A stretch of 64,000 bases of DNA from Bacteroidales bacterium UBA1181 (GCA_002310215.1 DBYR01000042.1:124001-188000); one strand, 5' to 3'; positions 35,513 through 44,246 are shown, counted from the first letter of the stretch. Program-made: numbers and translations. The notes: a model not told the origin generated them from the sequence alone.

Positions 35513-36661
35513 TTACCTCCTAATAATTTTAGCCTCTCCCATAAACGAACAAATCTCCTCTGTCAGGCGGTTCATGTTGTGAAAACAGCTGTAATCTCTA
35601 TCGGAAGGGACACCGTCCACATCTGGCATTTGGTCGAGTCCCCAAGGCGCAAGGATGAGCAGACTGCCGTTGGCGCAGGCGTCGAAGCGTTGTCGCTCGG
35701 GTTTCCAATAGGGAGTGATGGGTTCTTTCTGTATGTGGATGAGCGGGTAACCCTTCTCCAAACACTCGTTTTTCATCTGTAGTTCGCCATGGGAAATGCC
35801 GGGCGTCACAATCACCGTGGAGCCTTCAAGGATGGCTGCCACCCATCGGTCGTGCTGGCGGGCATAGTCGGTCGTCTCTTCGTAGGGTTGCCCGGTCGTG
35901 GGATGCTTGCGGTGGCACTGCACCTGTATCCTACGGGCCCACCGTAACAGGAAGAGGTTGCCAAATGCGCCATAGCTACGTCCCGCCAACCGCACATGAA
36001 GACATCGTCTCATCACGTCGGGCATCGCTCGGCGCAAGAGAGCGCGACGTGGGTTGTCCTGCACATAGGCGATCATCGCAGCTCGGTGTCGCTCGTCGAT
36101 GCAGACCGTGTCATCGTAGTTGTCGTCGAACAGGGGGCGGCGCTCACGCCCTACTAGGGTGTAGTATTCTTGCCTTCGATATTTGGATAGGTTGCGAATG
36201 AGCTCGCTCTCGTTTTTGTATTTCTGGGCTTTCATGCGCAGCCAAGACGGGGTGGTGGGGCTCTCGCAGATGTCCGTTAACGGACGGTTGATAGCGGATG
36301 GGAGCCCTTGTTGTTGCCACCACCTACTAGTGCAAGCCGCCTTGAACGCCTGCATGATATCCCCCAAATTCCACTGCATGGGTTCCAGCACCTCGATCAC
36401 CCCGTGGAAATGGTCGGGCATGCATACGCAGGCGTGTGTCACCACACGGTTGCCATGCGCCGCTTGCCGCTCGGCGGTCTGGCCCCAGAACAGGAGCAGT
36501 TCTTCCCCAAGCGCTGTCGGGACGAGCTTTTCGCAGCCACCCTCAGATGTGAACGACGCAAGCAACGGTTCCCTCCCTCTCACCACCAACGTGATGAGAT
36601 AGACACCCTTGCCGTAATAATCGTGGCCGGGATTGCGCGGACGATAGGATGAGTTCATCAT
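35513..36661 (-). CDS. REP-associated (Y1/IS200-like) transposase with C-terminal extension
   Basis: A 382-residue protein. Residues about 1-215 are a Y1 HUH transposase of the RAYT kind: YLITLVVRGREPLL, HUH motif MPDHFHGVIEV (His-84 and His-86), and AYVQDNPRRA with the likely catalytic Tyr-199. RAYTs are single-copy domesticated relatives of IS200 that act on extragenic palindromes. Residues about 225-382 are extra: EGSTVIVTPGISHGELQMKN and GSLLILAPWGLDQM look like a Rossmann-type alpha/beta domain that I cannot name. No flanking terminal inverted repeats or target duplication are seen. Confidence 0.85.
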   Translation of the reverse strand: MMNSSYRPRNPGHDYYGKGVYLITLVVRGREPLLASFTSEGGCEKLVPTALGEELLLFWGQTAERQAAHGNRVVTHACVCMPDHFHGVIEVLEPMQWNLGDIMQAFKAACTSRWWQQQGLPSAINRPLTDICESPTTPSWLRMKAQKYKNESELIRNLSKYRRQEYYTLVGRERRPLFDDNYDDTVCIDERHRAAMIAYVQDNPRRALLRRAMPDVMRRCLHVRLAGRSYGAFGNLFLLRWARRIQVQCHRKHPTTGQPYEETTDYARQHDRWVAAILEGSTVIVTPGISHGELQMKNECLEKGYPLIHIQKEPITPYWKPERQRFDACANGSLLILAPWGLDQMPDVDGVPSDRDYSCFHNMNRLTEEICSFMGEAKIIRR

Positions 36662-36984
36662 TACAGGTATTTCAAAACATTAGATTTTTCGCAAAAGTAC
36701 AAAATTCCTCCCGAATGGCTCGCATTATGAACGTTTTTTAGAAAAGCAAGAAGGATTTCACCTGCCTCGACTTGTGATTTCGGCAGGTGGATGGGTGCGG
36801 TCATCCCTCTTGCCCTACTCGTCGTAGTAAACGAACGTCATCTTTGTTATCTCCTCCTTGTCATCCTATTCGGTTCCTTTTATGGTGAATTGTAAAAATC
36901 CCCCGTCTGTTGACCAAAAATTGATTTGAAAATTTTCAAAAGCGGAAACTAAAACATACATTTGCGGAAAAATGGAGGAGCAGC
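36662..36984. other. Divergent intergenic region with a hairpin
   Basis: 323 bp between the RAYT gene (-) and the FtsB-like gene (+). It contains -7 boxes facing each way (TACTTTTG on minus at 36692-36699; TACATTTG on plus at 36957-36964) and an 8-bp hairpin CACCTGCC / GGCAGGTG at 36759-36789. No gene is visible. Confidence 0.6.
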
Positions 36985-37296
36985 ATGTCAGCAAAGGATA
37001 TATTCAAGAAGATTGGCCTTGTACTCAAGAAGGTTTTTTCCAGCAAATACCTGCTGGTCTTCTGTTTGGGCTGCGCTTGGCTGGCGTTCCTCGATGAGAA
37101 CAGCGTGTCGAATTACCTGCAGTACGACCTGAAGATCAGGGAGTTGACCAGTGAAATTAACATGAACAAGAAGGGTATCGCGGAGTGTGAGAAGAAGATG
37201 GAGGAGATGAAGACGGACAAGGCGAGCCTGGAGAAATATGCCAGGGAACAGTACTACATGAAGCGTCACAACGAGGACATCTTCATCGTGAAATAG
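36985..37296 (+). CDS. FtsB/DivIC-like septum formation initiator protein
   Basis: A 103-residue bitopic membrane protein: a short basic cytosolic N-terminus, one transmembrane helix (about 23-40, YLLVFCLGCAWLAFL), then a coiled coil (about 50-85) and the terminal EKYAREQYYMKRHNEDIFIVK that is typical of FtsB/DivIC. The family links FtsL and FtsQ in the divisome. A -7 box TACATTTG lies 20 bp upstream. Confidence 0.88.
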   Translation: MSAKDIFKKIGLVLKKVFSSKYLLVFCLGCAWLAFLDENSVSNYLQYDLKIRELTSEINMNKKGIAECEKKMEEMKTDKASLEKYAREQYYMKRHNEDIFIVK

Positions 37297-37310
37297 TGGC
37301 AAAAATTTAC

Positions 37311-38054
37311 CTAAAACTCAATCGTTAGACCATCATAGGCTAAATGGACGTTCTCCGGTAGGGCGGCTTCCACGGTTTCGTGCAGTCCGATGTCGTGGTT
37401 CGCATGGACGAAGTAGGCGCTTTTCGGCTTGACGCGCTCCACCAACGCCAATGACTCGCCGACGGAGGCGTGGGAGAAATGCTCCGTGTAGCGTAACGCA
37501 TCCAATACCAGCACATCCAAACCCATCAGCTTCTTTATTTCCTTCTCTTCAATCGTTTTGTAATCAGTCAGATAGGCGAATTTGCCGATTCGGTAGCCGA
37601 AGTTAGGCAGTTTGTAGTGGTAGGCCAGTATGGGTGTGATCTCTATGCCGTAGGTGGTGAACTTCTCGTTGCGTATCTGGTGCAACTCTATCTGTGGTAT
37701 TCCCTTGTAATCATTGTCGAAGCAGTAGGAATAGGCTTCGTGGATGTGTGCGATGGTGGATCTGTTGGCGTAGATCGGTACCCGTCCGAAGGGGCGCAGA
37801 TCGTCCAGCCCGCCCACGTGATCGGTGTGCTTGTGCGTCAGCAGGATGATGTCGAGGTGGGTGAGACCCGCCCGCAGGGCTTGCTGGCGGAAGTCCGGAC
37901 CGCAGTCCAGCAGTATCTTCTTGCCTTCGGTCTCCAGTAAGGCGGAGCAACGCAACCGGTTGTCCTTGGGGTCGGATGAGTTGCACACCGCACATTTACA
38001 GCCTATGTAAGGGACGCCTGTCGAGGTCCCTGTTCCTAAGAAAGTCAGTTTCAT
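37311..38054 (-). CDS. MBL-fold metallohydrolase (PhnP-like)
   Basis: A 247-residue metallo-beta-lactamase-fold enzyme. The metal motif THKHTDHVGGLDDLRPF has His-74, His-76, Asp-78 and His-79, and further ligands are in HVHAN-like FVHANHD and LDCGPDF. The N-terminal GCKCAVCNSSDPKDNRLRCS matches the zinc-binding loop of PhnP-type cyclic phosphodiesterases. No phn genes are near, so a role in phosphonate use is unlikely; a general phosphodiesterase is more probable. It overlaps the start of the rsmF-like gene's stop by 4 bp, so the two are translationally linked. Confidence 0.88.
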   Translation of the reverse strand: MKLTFLGTGTSTGVPYIGCKCAVCNSSDPKDNRLRCSALLETEGKKILLDCGPDFRQQALRAGLTHLDIILLTHKHTDHVGGLDDLRPFGRVPIYANRSTIAHIHEAYSYCFDNDYKGIPQIELHQIRNEKFTTYGIEITPILAYHYKLPNFGYRIGKFAYLTDYKTIEEKEIKKLMGLDVLVLDALRYTEHFSHASVGESLALVERVKPKSAYFVHANHDIGLHETVEAALPENVHLAYDGLTIEF

Positions 38055-39415
38055 AATTCCAAGAAATCATTGAATTCGAGTCCGTCCACCTGCATGCGGA
38101 TGCGCCACTCCTGCGTATGTAGGTTGTTGCATCGGTTGCCTAAGTTCTTTACCCAGCCCAACGGGACGGAGCGGTAGGTGAGCAGGAGATAACCTTTCGG
38201 AGCGTCGGCCGGCAGTGTGAGGTTCTCTTTCCTCAGGTAGGTGATCGCCTCCTGCCAAGAGAGGTCCACCGTTGGGAAGACCCCGCTTCGCAATGTCCAT
38301 GCTAGTGCCAAGTGCTGGGAGGGGATCATGTCCTTCCCTTTGATGGTAGCCACTTCGACGCCAGACTGCAGCATGCGCAGGTGTTCGGAGAACATATCCA
38401 CCAAGTCCGCTTGGTCGGTTGGTATGGCATAGACTACGTCGTTGTGGGCGGTCAGCTTCACGGGTTCGGTCAGCCAGTTCGTCAACTCTTTGGCGGAAGG
38501 GGGTAGGGCGACCTTGGCCTCTTTCTTCTTCTTCCGCTTGCAGGCAGGCTCCTCTTCCGTCTTGCGCAGGGCAGAGAGGAAGAAGCCTTCGCCACGGGTC
38601 TTGTGTGGGTAGAAGTGGTAGCCGGCGTCCGTCTCCGTCACGTTCCAGGCGGGGTCGGTCTCGATGCGGAGAATCTCCGCGCCCAGCTCCTCCGCGATCC
38701 AATGGACGTTCTGCTCATCCTCCTCCTCGTTGTAGGTGCAGGTGCTGAAGATCAGGATGCCACCCTCCGATAGGGCAGGGAAGATGTCGGCGAGGATCCT
38801 TCGTTGCCTCTCGGCGCAGAAGCGCACGTTCTCGGGGCTCCATTCCTCCACCGCTTGCTCATCCTTGCGGAACATGCCCTCGCCCGAGCAAGGCGCATCC
38901 ACCAGGATTAGGTCGAAGAGACCCGTGAGTTTGCCGAAGTCAGCCGGGTCGTTGTTCGTAACCGTCACGTTCGGTGCGCCCCATTTGATGATGTTTTCTC
39001 GCAGGATATTGACACGGTTGCGCATCACCTCGTTGGAGACCAGCCAACCCTTGCCATCCAAGAGCGAAGCCAAGTGGGTCGATTTGCCACCCGGTGCGGC
39101 GCAGAGGTCCAGTACGACGGGCGTCTCCGTGTCGATGAATTGGCGGTAGACCTGCTCGACGAACATGGAACTCGCCTCCTGCACGTAGTAGCAACCCGCA
39201 TGCAACAGCGGGTCCAGCGTGAAGGAAGGGCGTTTGTCCAGGTATTGGCCGGTGGCGCACCATGGCACCTCCGCACTCTTCGTCGGGACGGGAAGCTTCC
39301 TCGTATTGATGCGTATGCTCACCTGCGGGTCTTGCTCCAAGGCCGCGCGGAAAGCGTCATATTCGCCGCCCAAGGCAGCCTTCATCGAGTCTTCGAATTG
39401 AGTAGGTAATTGCAT
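38051..39415 (-). CDS. RsmF-type rRNA (cytosine-C5) methyltransferase
   Basis: A 454-residue NOL1/NOP2/Sun-family enzyme. The methyltransferase core has APGGKSTHLASLL (107-119), DAPCSGEGMFRKDE (Cys-176) and STCTYNEEEDEQN (catalytic Cys-226); the GEGMFRK wording is typical of RsmF, which methylates 16S rRNA C1407. The C-terminal about 160 residues form a PUA-like domain. Its start and promoter region are duplicated about 2 kb upstream, on the far side of the ftsK-like gene. Confidence 0.92.
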   Translation of the reverse strand: MQLPTQFEDSMKAALGGEYDAFRAALEQDPQVSIRINTRKLPVPTKSAEVPWCATGQYLDKRPSFTLDPLLHAGCYYVQEASSMFVEQVYRQFIDTETPVVLDLCAAPGGKSTHLASLLDGKGWLVSNEVMRNRVNILRENIIKWGAPNVTVTNNDPADFGKLTGLFDLILVDAPCSGEGMFRKDEQAVEEWSPENVRFCAERQRRILADIFPALSEGGILIFSTCTYNEEEDEQNVHWIAEELGAEILRIETDPAWNVTETDAGYHFYPHKTRGEGFFLSALRKTEEEPACKRKKKKEAKVALPPSAKELTNWLTEPVKLTAHNDVVYAIPTDQADLVDMFSEHLRMLQSGVEVATIKGKDMIPSQHLALAWTLRSGVFPTVDLSWQEAITYLRKENLTLPADAPKGYLLLTYRSVPLGWVKNLGNRCNNLHTQEWRIRMQVDGLEFNDFLEL

Positions 39416-39455
39416 ATCTTAAAGTAACGCTACGTATGCAAAGATAATATGTTTT
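39379..39455. repeat. Direct repeat, copy 1 (start region of the rsmF-like gene)
   Basis: 77 bp covering the first 12 codons, leader and -7 box (TATCTTTG on minus, 39439-39446) of the rsmF-like gene. It is repeated at 41392-41471 with one base change and one 3-bp insertion. Confidence 0.9.
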
Positions 39456-39613
39456 TTGAAAAAGTCGAGATGTGGCGTGTCGCATGTGGACATTTTGTGG
39501 AATGCGTACGTGTCATGTTGTGGAAGGATGTACTACATGAATTCGATGAAAACTGATGAGCGCAGTTTTGCCTAATAAGTTCACCGACCTGTATCCCTAT
39601 GGCGTGATGATGG

Positions 39614-41317
39614 TTATAGATTTTTTAATCTGCTGATTATCATATCTAATTGATCCAAGTCCTTGATTATGACTTCTCGTGGAGCGCTTCCACTTTGTGG
39701 ACCGACGATGCCTGCCACCTCTAACTGATCCATTAAATGTCCAGCACGGTTGTAGCCTAATGATAACTTTCTCTGTATCAGGGAGGTGGAGCCTTGCTGC
39801 GTAGAGACGATCAGTGCGGCTGCCTCCTCGAATCTTGGATCCAATTTGGTCAAATCCACATCCTTCGGTCCATCGTTTTCTCCCTCTGATGGTGGATCAG
39901 GCAAAGAGTATGCATCTTGATAGCCTTGTTGTCGGGAGATGAATTGTGCGATTTTTTCTATTTCATGAGTGTTCATGTATGCGCATTGTACCCTTTGTAC
40001 GGCGTCTAATTTGACTAGTGCGTCTCCTGGCACATATAGTTTCTCCGCTCCGCTTTGGCTTATGATGGCACGAGATTCATGTTCGTTCGACATGTGAAAA
40101 GTGATTCTTGCCGGAACGTTGACCCGTATGGCATCCGTGATGATGTTGGCGGATGAACTTTGTGTGGTGAGAATCATGTGGATGCCTACGGCGCGCGCCT
40201 TTTGTGCTATACGGGCGATCGGTTGCCCCACCTCCTTGCCGGTCTGCATGATCAAATCGTCGAATCCATCGATGATGACGACGATGTATGGCATGAAATG
40301 ATGCCCTTTCGCAGGGTTGAGCTTGCGGTTGATAAATTTCTCGTTGTACTCTTTCACCTGCCTCACATTGGCTTCTTTCAGCAACATGTAGCGGTCGTCC
40401 ATCTCGATGCATAGTGATTTCAACGTCTCCACCGCCGTGTTTATATCCATGACAATCGCACTCTTGGCATCTGGTATTTTAGCCATGAAATGCTTTTCGA
40501 TAGGTGAGTAGTGGTTGTATTCCAATATGTTAGGGTCTATAATCACAAACTTAACTTCCGCAGGGTGTTTCTTGAAAAGTAGCGAATTTATTATGTTGTG
40601 GATGCATGTGGATTTTCCTTGCCCGCTTTGCCCGGAAATAAGTAGGTGAGGTAACTCCGTTAAATCAAACGAGAATGTTTCGCCATTAGGTTTTTTCCCT
40701 ATGAAACATGGTAATTTATGTTCCGAATTGGAAAAATCTTCGGTGTTTAAAATGGATGCGAGGCTAAATGATGTTGGCTCTTTTTTGGATATTTCGATGC
40801 CGATGTTCCCTGAACCTAAAATAGGTATCTGTAATCGTACGCTTTTCGCCAGGAGTGCCATGGCAAAATCGTCTTCCGCATTTTTGAGTTTGCTGATTTT
40901 ACTGCCGATAGGAACTTTTATTTCGACGTAATCCACTATGTTTGATTCTGTTACCTCGATGCTTTCTGCTTTTATTTTGTATGTTGATATTATCTGCTCG
41001 ATTATATTTCTCAAGGACTCGATATGTTCTTTGTCTTCGGGACATGGGGCTTGGACCCCAAATAAATCTAAAGTGGGTTTTTTGTAATAAAATAATTCCT
41101 TTGTCGGATCATATAAAAGTGTCTCTTCTTCTGAGGAAGGCTTCTCCATTGTGAATTCAATTTCTTCTTCACAGACAGGTAGCTCCGGCATCGTTTTTGA
41201 GATTTCTGAAATTGTTTGGGATATCAGTGCATAATCGTAGTTCTCGGAGCTTGTTTCTATAGGTTGTTGAAATGTCTCTTCTTTTTTTGATTTAAATATT
41301 TTAGAGAATAATCCCAT
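39614..41317 (-). CDS. Soluble FtsK/SpoIIIE-like DNA translocase
   Basis: 567 residues, without the N-terminal membrane helices of housekeeping FtsK. An acidic N-terminal part (about 1-75) leads to the alpha domain and the motor with Walker A GQSGQGKST (229-237). The Walker B reads IVVIIDGFDDLI (345-356), where FtsK proteins normally have DEFADL, so the catalytic Glu is replaced by Gly. The TQRPS-type motif is also altered (TTQSSSANIITD). The C-terminal gamma-like winged helix (about 490-567) has LIQRKLSLGYNRAGHLMDQLE. It may be a degenerate or specialised paralog. It lies inside a pair of direct repeats. Confidence 0.85.
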   Translation of the reverse strand: MGLFSKIFKSKKEETFQQPIETSSENYDYALISQTISEISKTMPELPVCEEEIEFTMEKPSSEEETLLYDPTKELFYYKKPTLDLFGVQAPCPEDKEHIESLRNIIEQIISTYKIKAESIEVTESNIVDYVEIKVPIGSKISKLKNAEDDFAMALLAKSVRLQIPILGSGNIGIEISKKEPTSFSLASILNTEDFSNSEHKLPCFIGKKPNGETFSFDLTELPHLLISGQSGQGKSTCIHNIINSLLFKKHPAEVKFVIIDPNILEYNHYSPIEKHFMAKIPDAKSAIVMDINTAVETLKSLCIEMDDRYMLLKEANVRQVKEYNEKFINRKLNPAKGHHFMPYIVVIIDGFDDLIMQTGKEVGQPIARIAQKARAVGIHMILTTQSSSANIITDAIRVNVPARITFHMSNEHESRAIISQSGAEKLYVPGDALVKLDAVQRVQCAYMNTHEIEKIAQFISRQQGYQDAYSLPDPPSEGENDGPKDVDLTKLDPRFEEAAALIVSTQQGSTSLIQRKLSLGYNRAGHLMDQLEVAGIVGPQSGSAPREVIIKDLDQLDMIISRLKNL

Positions 41318-41383
41318 GGACTTCGTTGTTATGTTGAATGTTTGTGTTTTTTACATTATTTGAGGGAAGGTGATCCCTTTCGC

Positions 41384-41431
41384 TTAGAAAACCTTCATCG
41401 AGTCTTCGAATTGAGTAGTAGGTAATTGCAT
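41384..41431 (-). pseudogene. Truncated 5' fragment of the rsmF-like gene
   Basis: Fifteen codons read MQLPTTQFEDSMKVF then stop. They match MQLPTQFEDSMKA of the intact gene at 39415, with one extra Thr codon. It is a remnant created by the duplication, not a functional gene. Confidence 0.85.
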
Positions 41432-41471
41432 ATCTTAAAGTAACGCTACATATGCAAAGATAATATGTTTT
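41392..41471. repeat. Direct repeat, copy 2
   Basis: 80 bp matching 39379-39455, with a 3-bp insertion and one G-to-A change. It carries its own TATCTTTG box on the minus strand (41455-41462), which could drive the ftsK-like gene. Confidence 0.9.
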
Positions 41472-41707
41472 CCGCAAAATCGCACATGGTGAGGCGGGGT
41501 GGCGGTGACTTTTCTCGTAATCTGCTATTAGGCGAACAATGTATATCATTTGCTATTTTATTATTTACGATTTACTTTTTGCTTTTTACTATTTGGGTGA
41601 TGTGGAACGACTGGTTATCGGCTGTCTCGTTTAAACGGATTTTCGAATGTTTGTTGAGAAATCGTATGATTGTTGAATAAATGTATAGAAGTAACGATGA
41701 TTTTGTT

Positions 41708-41715
41708 TACATTTG
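41708..41715 (+). promoter_or_regulatory. -7 promoter box of the barrel pair
   Basis: TACATTTG fits TAnnTTTG, 31 bp before the start at 41746. Confidence 0.5.
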
Positions 41716-41745
41716 CGGCGTGATTTGGGTTTTATACGATATTAT

Positions 41746-42504
41746 ATGAAGAAAAGAATTATTTCAATGTTGCTATGTGCAGTTTCATTGGGTGCATACG
41801 CGCAACAAAAAGGGGACATGTTCGCCAGTCTCCATGGTGGTGTGAATACAACATCCTATGGCATATATTATGACGACAAGGCGTTAGATGGGTACGATCC
41901 GCAGGTGGATTTTTTTATTGCTCCCGGATTTCATTATTTCGTTGCCAATCGTTTCAGGGTTGGTCTCGATTTCACATACGGCGTACAAAAAAATCATGTG
42001 AAATACGGAGTGGGCCCCATGTATTTGAGTAGCGATTCGAAAACCAAGTATTGGTCTTTGGGTCCCGTTTTTGCGGGGTATGTTAAGTTGGCTGAGAAAT
42101 TCTATTATGTGCCTGAATTGGATTTGAACTATACCCGCATGAAGGTGAGTGAGGATGGTTTGTATTCTTTCAGTCCGCAGTATTCTGATAGTGAACCACT
42201 CTTTGTTTCTGATAGTTACCCAATTTTGCCGTTAGATGATGATTTGAGGGAACTTGGTGGTTATTTATTTATGGATCGATCCATGGATGGCTTAAGTTTC
42301 TCTGTGAGATTATTTCAATTGGAATTCCGCCCAGTAGAACATTGGGGATTTGCCTTGAATTTAATAGACCTCACCTTCTCCCATTTTTTCATGAAGGAGA
42401 AGAATAAAGTTATCGATGGGGTGAATGTCCATATGCCAAGTATGAAAAATAATGGACTGACAATAGGTGTTAATCCTGCTCTTGGTGTTCATATCTATTT
42501 TTAA
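41746..42504 (+). CDS. Outer-membrane beta-barrel protein, tandem copy 1
   Basis: 252 residues from the start MKKRIISMLLCAVSLGAYAQ, a signal peptide; the frame extends upstream to 41713 but that would hide the signal. The mature protein has alternating beta strands (FHYFVANRFRVGLDFTYG, LEFRPVEHWGFALNLIDLTF) and ends GVNPALGVHIYF with a terminal aromatic, as outer-membrane barrels do. The next gene encodes a close paralog 37 bp downstream. Function unknown. Confidence 0.8.
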   Translation: MKKRIISMLLCAVSLGAYAQQKGDMFASLHGGVNTTSYGIYYDDKALDGYDPQVDFFIAPGFHYFVANRFRVGLDFTYGVQKNHVKYGVGPMYLSSDSKTKYWSLGPVFAGYVKLAEKFYYVPELDLNYTRMKVSEDGLYSFSPQYSDSEPLFVSDSYPILPLDDDLRELGGYLFMDRSMDGLSFSVRLFQLEFRPVEHWGFALNLIDLTFSHFFMKEKNKVIDGVNVHMPSMKNNGLTIGVNPALGVHIYF

Positions 42505-42541
42505 ATCGATGTCGCACATTTTAAATTACATACATGTTTTT

Positions 42542-43282
42542 ATGAAGAAAAGAATCGTTGCGATACTGCTGTGTGCAGTTTCATTCGGTGCATATGCACA
42601 ACAAAAAGGCGATATGTATATTGGCTCGATGATAGGTTTGGGATTATCATCTTCCAGCATATATTCTGATGGTGAGAAGAAAAATGAGTATAATCCGTCC
42701 ATGGGCTTTTCCGTTTCCCCTGAATTCCATTATTTCGTTGCCGATAAATTCAGGGTTGGACTCGTTTCCTCCTTTGGCGGTAGTAAGAATCATTTTGAAA
42801 GAGATATCATTAGTTCGTCTTATATCTTCGATGCGAAAAATTCTTATTGGTTTATTGGCCCTGATATCGCCAAATATATTAGGTTGGCGGATAATTTTTA
42901 TTATGTGTTGGAGTTGGGTGCCTTCTATATGCATTGTAAATCAACCATAGACGGTGAGTATATAAAACGTGATATTGTTTCATTTAATGAACTAAATCTT
43001 GGTACTGGTAAAAAAGTTACCTATAGAGATGATTTTTCCACAGGTCCACAGAGGTATAATGCTTTCCGATTAAATCTTAGATTTGCCCAATTCGAATTCC
43101 GTCCGGTGGAGCGATGGGGATTTGCCATGAGTCTTCTTGATCTTACGTTCGTGCGATTCGTCTATAAGAAGAAAAACATGTATGAGAATGGGGAGAAGTC
43201 TCGTATTCCTAAAGTAGTGGAGAATCAGGTGAATTTTTCAGTAGGTGTTAATCCTGCAGTTGGCGTTCATCTGTATTTCTAA
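42542..43282 (+). CDS. Outer-membrane beta-barrel protein, tandem copy 2
   Basis: 246 residues from MKKRIVAILLCAVSFGAYAQQKGDM. The signal peptide is nearly identical to that of the upstream copy; the shared EFHYFVADKFRVGL, EFRPVERWGFAMSLLDLTF and GVNPAVGVHLYF show a recent tandem duplication with divergence in the loops (about 60-170). It was probably cotranscribed with copy 1. Function unknown. Confidence 0.8.
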   Translation: MKKRIVAILLCAVSFGAYAQQKGDMYIGSMIGLGLSSSSIYSDGEKKNEYNPSMGFSVSPEFHYFVADKFRVGLVSSFGGSKNHFERDIISSSYIFDAKNSYWFIGPDIAKYIRLADNFYYVLELGAFYMHCKSTIDGEYIKRDIVSFNELNLGTGKKVTYRDDFSTGPQRYNAFRLNLRFAQFEFRPVERWGFAMSLLDLTFVRFVYKKKNMYENGEKSRIPKVVENQVNFSVGVNPAVGVHLYF

Positions 43283-43349
43283 CTATTACATGCTTTTTAG
43301 AGAGATAACATGCCTTTTGTGGGTGATATGTGAATAATAAAGTTGAGAA

Positions 43350-44195
43350 ATGGAACATCTCATCCCCAAGATTATCCTGATCACCGGCGCATCCCACACG
43401 GGCAAAACGCTTCTGGCGCAAAGACTGCTTGAGAGGTACCGCATGCCTTACCTCTCGATCGACCATTTGAAGATGGGCCTTATCCGTAGCGGACACACGG
43501 AACTGACGCCCCTAAGCGACACCGCCGCCCTCACGGATTACTTGTGGCCTATCGTCCGAGAAATGATAAAGACGGCCCTCGAAAATAACCAGCGCCTGAT
43601 CGTGGAGGGTTGCTACATCCCGTTTGATTGGCGGCAGGACTTTGACGACAACTCTCTGTCCGCCATCCGTTTCGTCTGTCTGGCCATGTCGGACGCATAT
43701 ATCGATTCGCACTTTGACGATATCTCAGCCCATGCCTCGGACATCGAGTCCCGCATGGACGATGATTGCACCCTCGAAGGCCTGAAGGAGGATAACCATG
43801 CCGTGATTGAGGGGTTCGGAAAGTGTGGTGAAAGGGTTACTATAATAGACGGAGATTATAAAAATTGTTTGTATTTGCTTGAAAATGAACGATATAATAA
43901 AGTTGATAAATCAATAACACAGACGGAACGCATCGCACAGATGGAGACCCTTTTCGACAGTAGCAACGAGGTGATCCGTCATTTGCGACAGGCGATTGAT
44001 GACTTTCACGCCTTGCAGCCCGTCATCTCCGAGTTGGAAAACTACTACAGGACCGATTGGCGCACCGACTTCGAAGCCGACGAGGAGGGTGCCTTGCCTG
44101 CCGACCTCAAACGGGGCGTGCTGAGCGAAGACGGACTCTGGGATTTGCTGGAGGAATACCAGCAACTGAAATCGTCTCTCGAAGAACACGAGTGA
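43350..44195 (+). CDS. P-loop kinase-like protein fused to DUF4298
   Basis: 281 residues. The N-terminal part (about 1-165) is a P-loop NTPase/kinase with Walker A GASHTGKT (13-20), a lid-like SHFDDISAHASDIESRM segment, and similarity in layout to 2-phosphoglycerate-kinase or adenylate-kinase-type folds. The C-terminal part (about 188-275) has the DUF4298 pattern: ERIAQMETLFD, YYRTDWRTDFEADEEG, LPADLKRGVLSEDGLWDLLEE. These are separate proteins in other genomes; here they are one frame. The join (43850-43920) is clearly more AT-rich than either side, which supports a fusion or a past insertion. Substrate unknown. Confidence 0.75.
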   Translation: MEHLIPKIILITGASHTGKTLLAQRLLERYRMPYLSIDHLKMGLIRSGHTELTPLSDTAALTDYLWPIVREMIKTALENNQRLIVEGCYIPFDWRQDFDDNSLSAIRFVCLAMSDAYIDSHFDDISAHASDIESRMDDDCTLEGLKEDNHAVIEGFGKCGERVTIIDGDYKNCLYLLENERYNKVDKSITQTERIAQMETLFDSSNEVIRHLRQAIDDFHALQPVISELENYYRTDWRTDFEADEEGALPADLKRGVLSEDGLWDLLEEYQQLKSSLEEHE

Positions 44196-44246
44196 TGATC
44201 GGTATGAAAAAACTCAGGAAAAGCGTTGCGTTTGTTGAAAAAAAAC

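Larger units (their letters stand above)
39379..41471. mobile_element. Probable insertion carrying an ftsK-like gene, bounded by direct repeats
   Basis: About 2 kb containing one gene (39614-41317) is bounded by an almost identical 77/80-bp direct repeat made of the start of the rsmF-like gene. This is the footprint of a duplication-associated insertion into the rsmF promoter. There is no transposase or integrase within it, so the mechanism is unknown. Confidence 0.6.
41318..41745. other. Intergenic region spanning the insertion junction
   Basis: 428 bp holding, in order, the upstream region of the ftsK-like gene, the rsmF fragment and direct repeat copy 2, an AT-rich stretch related to the tract at 31104 (41549-41595), and the promoter of the first barrel gene. 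Confidence 0.65.

Noticed and set aside
35513..36661. A complete IS200/IS605 element around the transposase
   Set aside because: No TnpB, no subterminal hairpin pair and no target duplication; the mdh terminator and divergent neighbours flank it normally.
36759..36789. Hairpin upstream of the RAYT gene as its REP substrate
   Set aside because: The stem CACCTGCC differs from the GTAGRGACG family, and one copy alone is not evidence.
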